From Sclerurus mexicanus (Eukaryota > Chordata > Aves > Passeriformes > Furnariidae): a DNA stretch of 64,000 bases. The DNA lies in contig VWZF01005181.1 of assembly GCA_013396755.1 (NCBI GenBank), forward strand, positions 1,457,257 to 1,521,256, in the 5' to 3' direction. Positions 56,541 to 64,000 of the stretch are shown piece after piece (within the stretch, counting starts at the first letter, position 1; each line of letters starts with the position of its first letter). The notes below the pieces were generated by a model, which was given only the letters and a program-made list of their open reading frames with translations, had not been told where the DNA came from and made no database searches. The position numbers and the translations under genes are program-made.

Positions 56541-59500
56541 ACTTAATTATTTCCAGTAAAATATTGAGTATTGTTTAATTGTGGTTTATACCTCCTTTTT
56601 GTGTTGTTTTGTTGTTGTTTGTTTTTTGGCAGGCACGTTCTTGCTCAGTGAATTCTGTGCTCTTGTTCTGTGGAAGTTGGGACGTTTTGTTATTGAACAG
56701 AAAAATTGTGCCATTGTTAGCAGTCGGTTAATTCAGAAATGCAGAAGCAGAAGCAGGGGGTTGCCATTTGTAAGACCATTTTTAAAGCTGAGTGTACCGA
56801 AATTTAAGCTTGATACAAGTACAGGTTTTCAGTGAACTATAGTCAAGATCTGCTTAATTAATGTTGATTTCGTGGTTTTGTTGTTGGTGTTTTTTTCTTT
56901 TCAAGTCCCTCTATCAGGTGGAAATTGAGACACTGATCTTTTCTGCTAAACTTGATGGATAAGAATTAACCTTGTTCAGTTGCTCTCCCGGGTAACTCAA
57001 AAGAACTGCAGAGAAGAGAGATTGTTTTAACACTGAGCCAATATCCCTCAAGTTAAGGTCATACAGTAAAATTTCTTTTTCCCCCCCTTTTTGGTTTTTT
57101 TTTTTTCCTAGGTTGTAATGCTAGGCCTTATAAGACAGTTTCTTCTTTTCCACCATGCATTAGCTGCAAGTTCCTGTCTTGCTTTACTGTGTTTGAAGGA
57201 AACTTCTGGCTTCCCTTTATTTATTAGCTAGATAGTGGGTCCCCAAACACTGTCAAAGACAGCAGCTTGGAAGTATTCCCAGTAGCTGTCAGCGGAGGTA
57301 GATGCGTTTTGCGGAGGGGTTTTAGCTATGAGCTTCAATTATACCCTGAGGCTTTTATGGGAGACTCTGCCAGTAAGTCCTTATCACAAGTATCTGGAGA
57401 CCCACGCTGAGTGTTGCTACAGCACCACTGTCCTAAACCATCAGTAGGCTAAACATGGAAGAAACATCAATGATTTTTGAAGTACATGACTGTGTGGCCC
57501 AAATGGAATTTCTTTGGCCTGACTGTTCCTGGAGAAAGCACATGAACCCTTCAGTATGATTATGATTAGTTGATCTTGAGTAGTTCTTTCCTTTTCCCGA
57601 TCCTGTGACTTTGTTTCAGTGCCTTTCTCAGGCTTAAAGGGGAGAGAGGGAAGGGGAAACAAAAAAGAAACCCCTAAACCTGTCAGTACAGCTGTTGCAT
57701 CGTGGTACAAGTTGCACCAAATTACCCTTGAATTTTAATTCTTTATGTTCCAACCTCGGGATATGGGTCTCCCCAAGTCAGTGACAAACATCATATGAGG
57801 GCATAGTTAAATGATAAGTAGCTCTGGTTTGTTGCCAAAAAAACCCACAAGCACATGTGGCACAAGAATTTCAACCCCTGCACCACAGTCTGCTACTTTC
57901 AGGCTTGCCAGAAGTGTTCTGTGGACCTTTTTATAAAAACGATCACCAGAACAATCTGAACTTTTACAAGAGATAAAACTGAACTTGGAGGAGGGAGAAT
58001 ATGAGAAATATGAGGCCAGGTTTTTTCACTGCAGGAAACAAATTGCGTAGTATTTTTCTTGACTCTGAAACACACTGTCATTATGAAGTAAGCTTCATGA
58101 CTTGCAGTATTTTCACTTTAAATAATGTGGAAGCAGGATCACAGAAGTGGGATGAAACTCAGGCTTTGTATAAGTGATGGAACAGATTATGTCCTTGGCT
58201 TTCTGTTAGCTCATTGAACCTCTAAAGGACCACCCCTGCAGAATAAAATTATGGGAAAAAGGCCATAAAATCCTGCTTCTGGAAAAATAAAATGGCAAAT
58301 AGACAAGGATTTCAAAAGCACAATATTTTCTTGGAAAAAAAAATTGAAAAATAATTCTCAAAGGGCACAATGGATGGAACAATGCTTTAGGAGCATATTT
58401 TTGTTTTTTTAGGGGAAAAAACCCCAAACCCCACCACAAAAAAACCCAACCCAAAACCTGTGCTTTATCTACACATCTCATTATGTTCTTGCTGGCTTAG
58501 TGCTGGAAGAGGGAAAATGAAACCATAACTCACAAGATGTTCATAAAGAAATGTAATGCCTTTAAAAGGAGTGCCATGTAGTTTTATTTCTGAGTTAGAA
58601 CCACAGCTTGTAAGAATTTGCAGAAGGGCTCTTCTTACTGTCTGCCAGAACAGTTTCATTCTGAATGATGATTAGAAAAACCTAGCACATCCATTAATAT
58701 TATGGTTTATTAAAAAATAGGTGTCCAGTGACATTCATAGTCTTAATTTCTCTGAAGCTCTTTGAAAAAAAATTGATTTTGAAGGCAGAAAAAATTCTTG
58801 AAGTTGCAGCCTTCCAGTCTTGGGTTTCTTCTGGTGCAACCGGAATGGAGTAGGATACTGTCTGAGGCCTTCTTTAGGTACAGCTATCTTGTGCTTTCAT
58901 CTAAGCCTTTTAAAAATATGTTATTGTAAGACTGCAGGTATCCTGTGTATACATAAAAATGTAGACAGGCAGGTTATTCAGCTTAATTGTTTTTGGTTAT
59001 CTTACCATTTTTGGTGTGTGTAATCTAAATTGGTGATTCTGATGGTCACTGCTAACTGAGAAATCTTTTTAAAAAGAGTAGCAAGGTAATCCTTGCAAGC
59101 CATATATATTTACTAAAGATCAGAAATTCAAGGGAAGAGGAAAATGCTGGTTGAGAAGCTTGCGCTCTTTCTGTACTGGCACCAGGCTGTCCATGCTGCA
59201 GCTCTTGACTGGGGTAAGGCTGGCAGGAGGCACTTGCTCCACAATTATTTCTGAATGGGGTGTGGTGGAATAATATCTTGGAACGATCTGTGCTCTATCT
59301 TACCTGTTTTTAAAGGCTCTTTCCATTCACAAACCTAATGCTCTAATGCTCTCCTATTAGCAAGTTGATAAAACTGACAAGCCGTTTCAGGCTGTGAATG
59401 CAGATGTAAGTGCTGGAAAGAACATTGGCAGTGTTGGTGTTTCAAAGTGAAGTTCAGAGCATCCAAATGTGACAAGGTGAGGAAGCTATCATGTGAGGAA

Positions 59501-62500
59501 ATCTCACACATACTTTTTTAATCTAACCATTTCCTGGCAATGATGTCCACCTGTAACAAGCAGTAACTGTAGTGATTGGCCTGTTTCCTGATTTGTTGCT
59601 GCGGTCAGTACAGGTGCCTTCCAGAACCGTGCTCTTGGGTCTAATTGCTTCCTTTAGCCCTTACTGTGACCCTGGAATGTTCTTGGTGTGGACCCCATCT
59701 GCCTCTCCAGCCTTCAGTAGAGGGTGAGCATGTCTCCTTAGCAGATGTATTTGAGCATGGTGTTACTGGCAGCTGTGTTGGTGGGTGAGGAAGGGGCAAT
59801 TCTGCCTGTCTTTTTCACTTTTTCCTTCTCTTAATTCTTTCACTGATGGAGTGGTTGGGTGATAAAGGGCAGGTCTGTCTGGCTTTTGTTCTTACCCTTT
59901 CTCCTCCCCTGTACTAAACGGTGGTGTTTCACTGGTGAAGCTGCTCCTGGAAGAGGATCCTTGTCAATTACTGGTCTTTCTGGTAGGGATGTAACTTAGC
60001 ACAGCTGTCTGGAAAGCCTGGATCAGCACCTGAAAGCCAGCACATGTGTACTGCAGTCAAAAATGAGGCTTCCCATCAGCTTCTCTGCTGTGGCCAGAAG
60101 TGACCCAAAATGCCAGTAGAGGAGTGGGAGTTTGAGTACAAGTACACACCAGGCAACAGTGTGTGTGTAAGTGTGTGGAATTGAAGGGGTGTAGCTGTCT
60201 CAGCAGCTTCAGGTTGGCTGGGCTGATGCTGAGAGAGGGTTGGGCGGGCAGATACTTTTGGCACTCAAAAGTTCTCTCAAAAACTATGGAAGTTAATTTT
60301 ACTCCTCTCTGGAATAGTGCAGGGAATTTCTGTTCAAGGAAACCAATAGGCCAATTGTAGAACAGAGGTAAAATTCTTTCATGGCTAACAAATCCTTTGG
60401 GTTCTACCTACTTACTTTTAATGGCTGTCACCAGCAACAGTCCTCTCATTTTGCTGAAGGTAACTCAAGGCTGGTTCTCACATGTTCAATAAAATAATAT
60501 GGTGCAGAACAGCTAGCTAGGAGTTAAAAGTAGCTTAGAAACAGAACTTGCATTTATTTTATTTCAAGTGAAATTGCTAAGCGGCTTAGGTTTTTTTATT
60601 CCTATACAGGTACTTGTTTTTTGTATTTGACAAACATCAATCATAAAAGGAGGTTAATGTGTCTGCACTGTTCATTTTCCTTTTTACAACATGATAGTGC
60701 TTTCATAGAAGACTAAAACTGTAGGACGCCTGAGTTCTCCAAAAAGTTGTATATGAATCTAGAGTAGTTTTGTATTAGCTAGACCCAGTTAATCATGTAA
60801 GGAAGAGGGCCCTAATAGTTTTTCAGATGCCAGTTGCAAGAGACATGGAAGGACAGTTTCTGGCTTTCGGGTGTGTAGTTGCAGGAAGCTGGAAGTGTAC
60901 AGCTGATGGCTGAGGTGCTGCTGTACAGAGATGCTGCAGCTAATTCTGTTTGTAGATGTTGTGGGTATATCCTGTGACATTTAATGTGTGATAGTTAATT
61001 GTAGCAAGGCAGCTAACAAGGCAGATTTTCTGCTACTCCAGTGTGTGTCTGGTGTTCTCATGTGTGTATCTTCTCTGTAGAAACAGCAGAAATAATACTT
61101 TGACAGTTCTGCTGGGTTGAGTTTGTGTTGCTGTTGCAAGGGCAGGTGTGGAACGGTAATGCATGGGAAGCAATTGAAGCTCGTTGGGAGCACTGCTGAA
61201 TTAAAGCAAAGGAAATGATGTAAATCAGCTTGGGTTTTGAAACAGCGTGAAAATAGAAAATGCTAGTCTTGAGCACAGTTCAGAGTCTCTGGAATCATAT
61301 GGAGGGCTAAGTCATAAGTTTCTGTGAAATAAAATCTGTCCTGTAAGAGTGTTGCAACTGACAGGTTTCAGATGACTTCTGCTGCCTCTTAAAGGTTTCT
61401 CCAAGCAGTGGTGTCAAAAATTATGACAGTTATCAGCACTGTTGATACTACTCCCAGCCACGGGGGCAGCAGATGATTTGCACGTCTTCCTAGTGCTCTG
61501 GTAGAGTGAAAAATTAAGGCTGCCGAGTGACAGTGGTTTAGTCCATCTTTGATGGGATGTGGGAGCTTCTGATACAGATAGAAGTCTTCTGCAGAAAAGA
61601 TACACAATTTGTGAAGTAGAAGGGTGAGTGTGGGTTGCAGTTGGTGCCTGTCGGGCAGCGTGTGACTGGTGTGCCTGCCTCTTCCCAGCATGGTCTGGAA
61701 GCAGTGCTCCAGTAAGATGTCTCCGCAGGTCAGACTTTGCCCCATCTCTCCCAGTGTTTGGTGAAGGACCGGGGTTTAACATCCAAAATACTGTATTAGA
61801 TTCTGCTGCGACTAAGCATGTTTCTTTAAGTTGGATCCTGCCCGCCCCTCAGATTTCAGACATAATCCAGTGACTTTGAATTTTTTTGCATTTAACTCTT
61901 GAGAATTTCTCCTTAGTTGGCTAGCCCTGAGCTTCTATCAGATGGAGAGGTGAAAGTGTGATAGGGATTTAAGTCAACTGTCTGAAGGGACAAGAAGGGA
62001 AGGTAAAAAATTTTCAAACCAGTGATCAAAGACTGTAATACAAGTTGTTGCCAGTAGGACCATATGATAAATGCAGCACTTGTGACAAGTGTCTGTGGTA
62101 ACAACCTGTGTGTCCCTGCTATGAAGAAAAATAATTCAAAAAATGACAGAAAAACCCCAAAAGTTGTGGCACAACAAAAGAACAGCACAAGGAACCTGTA
62201 AAAGCTTAGCAGAGGTTTGCAGAAACTTCTGACTTCTCTCCCCCCCAAACCACGATGATCTCTTCCTGAAGAAAAGAGGAGGAAAGATGTTTCTGGTGGT
62301 CCAAAAAATGACTTTAGGGACTTGAAAAACAAAACAAGGGCTGAAGCAGGGTAATGCGAAGCGCTGAGTGGTGCTTCTGGTTTTTTATACTTGTGATTTT
62401 TTCAGTGCAAGGCAAATATCAAGATAGGTACAAGCTGCTGGCTTCTTTGCTTTCAGTGAGGATTGGTATTGCTAGTCCTTTAAGAGTAAGTTAATGTTTA

Positions 62501-64000
62501 GTTATAATGTCAAATTGAAAAATTACAGATGACATAAGTGTATCTAGCTGTGCTTCTGGAACACACCAGATGTTTCTCAATCGTTTGGCATCCAGCTTTC
62601 CTGTCTGGTGGCTGATTTGTTGTGCTTAAAGTAGAACCTGAACTACTATGCTGATTTCTAGCCATTCTAAAAATATTTGTAGGTTGTGTTCCTCCTTCCA
62701 TCTTAGGTTGTGGACTAGGGAATAGCAAAGGGAGCACAGTTTTGAAAACTACATATCAACTTAAGCTAGCTGATTCAATTTACTTAAGGAAAAACTTGTG
62801 TGGTTGATTTTTTTCAATGCAGCATTTTCTCAGTATTTCTGTATCAAGTAGTATTTAAAACTGGGTTTAGTTATTTTAAAACTCTCAGGCCAAACTTCCA
62901 GTTGGACAGAATGCACACAGATGTCTTGCAGTTGTCACTTCAGGAGCCTTACTGCTCTTCAAACTTGTCATGAAGAGATTTCTATGCGAATATTCCAAGA
63001 ATATGGCATAAGTGAAAATGTGAGTATGCTGTGCAAATGCTAGGTACCCAAGCCAGGATCACCAGTTACCTTTTACTGTTCTATTTGATTTGTTGGAGCA
63101 TGTTCATCCTGCATGGGGAAAATATTTAGCCGGGGCCTTTTAAGTTGTTTGGACACTTTGGGTGTCTAAACAATATTTCGCCTTTTCTTGTTCCCTTTGA
63201 TGCATGATGCTGCTTTCTAAGTGTAACTTTTTTCTGTCCTTCTAAAGCAGACTATTTTCCTGTGCAAAAAAGCCCTACTGTAGCATTGTCTCTTTGAAGA
63301 CTGCTGAGCATCATAAGTTTAATTTCTGCTGCTTGCTGCAGCTGTTGCTCTATCATACTGAAAGAAGGATAAACATTTTCCAGCATGTACTCTAATGGAG
63401 ACTACTGTGTGTCCTTGAAGATAAGCTGAAAGAAGTTGCTGAAAGAACTGTGATTTAGTTTTGTTTAAGCTGTTCTCCAGAGCAATCCTTTTGCCCTTGG
63501 TTGGGTGTACAGTGTTACATGTGCTGTTTGGAGGTTCTGTCAGCCCTCAGTGAACAGCCCTGAGTGCTGCCATTAGCTAGGTGTGGTTGCTTGGGTGTCA
63601 TGCCCTGGACTGGGAACAGCCTCACTTCTGTATTAGCTGCCGATGTAATTTATGCAGCCCCTCATGGAGACTGTGTTGTTAATAAGGGTTTAACAAAGCA
63701 TGTGGTAAAAGTGGGCCGGGTTCTGCTTAGTGCTCATGTGAAAAACAACGTTACTTACAAGATGTTAGGAATAGCTTCCCTGATAATTGTACTGAAGTAG
63801 TTAACTTGTACTTCTGTTCCCATTTCTAGGTTGAACTTTAGAAATCAACAGTCACAATAAGTGGTCATATAATACTGCAGTTCCTTCAATTACCTTTCAA
63901 TACGGGGGAAAAGACATGCTTCTCCAAACTTGGAGTTTGTGGTTTTCTTGCCAAATTTAAAAAGAGGAATAACACCTACAACAGTGCAGAAACCCACAAG
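56541..64000. other. region downstream of the CpG island (probable CSGALNACT2 intron 1)
   Basis: This 7.5 kb of AT-rich DNA has no open frame resembling CSGALNACT2 or any protein I recognise. A CA/AAAC-rich patch occurs at 58410-58455. Two overlapping antisense frames at 61389-61782 have no recognised motifs. No CR1, SINE or RNA gene is recognised. If the CpG island starts CSGALNACT2, this is part of its first intron. Confidence 0.55.

Noticed and set aside
55854..56578. Long overlapping open frames on both strands (up to 215 codons) in the GC-rich region
   Set aside because: They are Ala/Gly/Pro/Arg-rich, present in several phases at once, cross unknown bases, and are explained by scarcity of stop codons in a CpG island.
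61389..61782. Two overlapping minus-strand frames of 118 and 122 codons
   Set aside because: No conserved motif, low-information composition and no splice or promoter context; treated as chance.
56541..64000. Search for CSGALNACT2 coding exons
   Set aside because: No frame resembles the type II membrane start or the transferase domain; the coding part is presumably beyond 64000.

Overview
This window is vertebrate genomic DNA from a bird, probably a passerine. Three things point to birds: several CR1 LINE fragments, introns of about 0.1 to 4.3 kb, and sparse repeats. A tRNA-Ile-headed, CR1-tailed SINE at 2432-2566 resembles TguSINE1, a family known from songbirds, which is why a passerine is suggested. 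The species cannot be named from the sequence alone.

Layout. Positions 1-5262 are the 3' part of a long intron 1. Positions 5263-40355 carry nineteen coding exons on the + strand. They are exons 2-20 of RET, the receptor tyrosine kinase for GDNF-family ligands. Every exon has AG/GT borders and phases that join into one open frame. Exon 1 (signal peptide) lies upstream of the window. If exon 1 supplies 24 codons plus one base, as in mammals, the long isoform is 1114 residues. On that numbering the key residues fall at the human positions: K758, E775, V804, D874, D892, Y905, M918, Y1015, Y1062 and Y1096. Both C-terminal isoforms are encoded. RET9 arises by reading through the exon 19 donor (tail [10 protein letters not shown], stop at 38331-38333). 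RET51 arises by splicing to exon 20 (stop at 40353-40355).

Positions 40356-55880 are RET 3' flank and intergenic DNA. They contain a 3.7-kb nearly full-length but decayed antisense CR1 (41184 to about 44935) and a small CR1 fragment near 47055-47200. There is no AATAAA or ATTAAA between the RET51 stop and the large CR1. Positions 55885-56540 form a CpG island with a G-rich pentanucleotide repeat. From vertebrate gene order this is probably the promoter and first non-coding exon of CSGALNACT2. No CSGALNACT2 coding exon is visible from 56540 to 64000, so that stretch is probably its intron 1.

Other structure: three copies of a roughly 60-70 bp degenerate fold-back repeat (14132, 30981, 39741), two MIR/L2-like relics, an ATTA-rich block in intron 16, and a partial duplication against a single N at 4159 that looks like an assembly artefact. 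I found no RNA genes, CRISPR arrays or intact mobile elements. The window does not contain a new system that I can support; its interest lies in RET isoform structure, 3'-end formation and repeat history.
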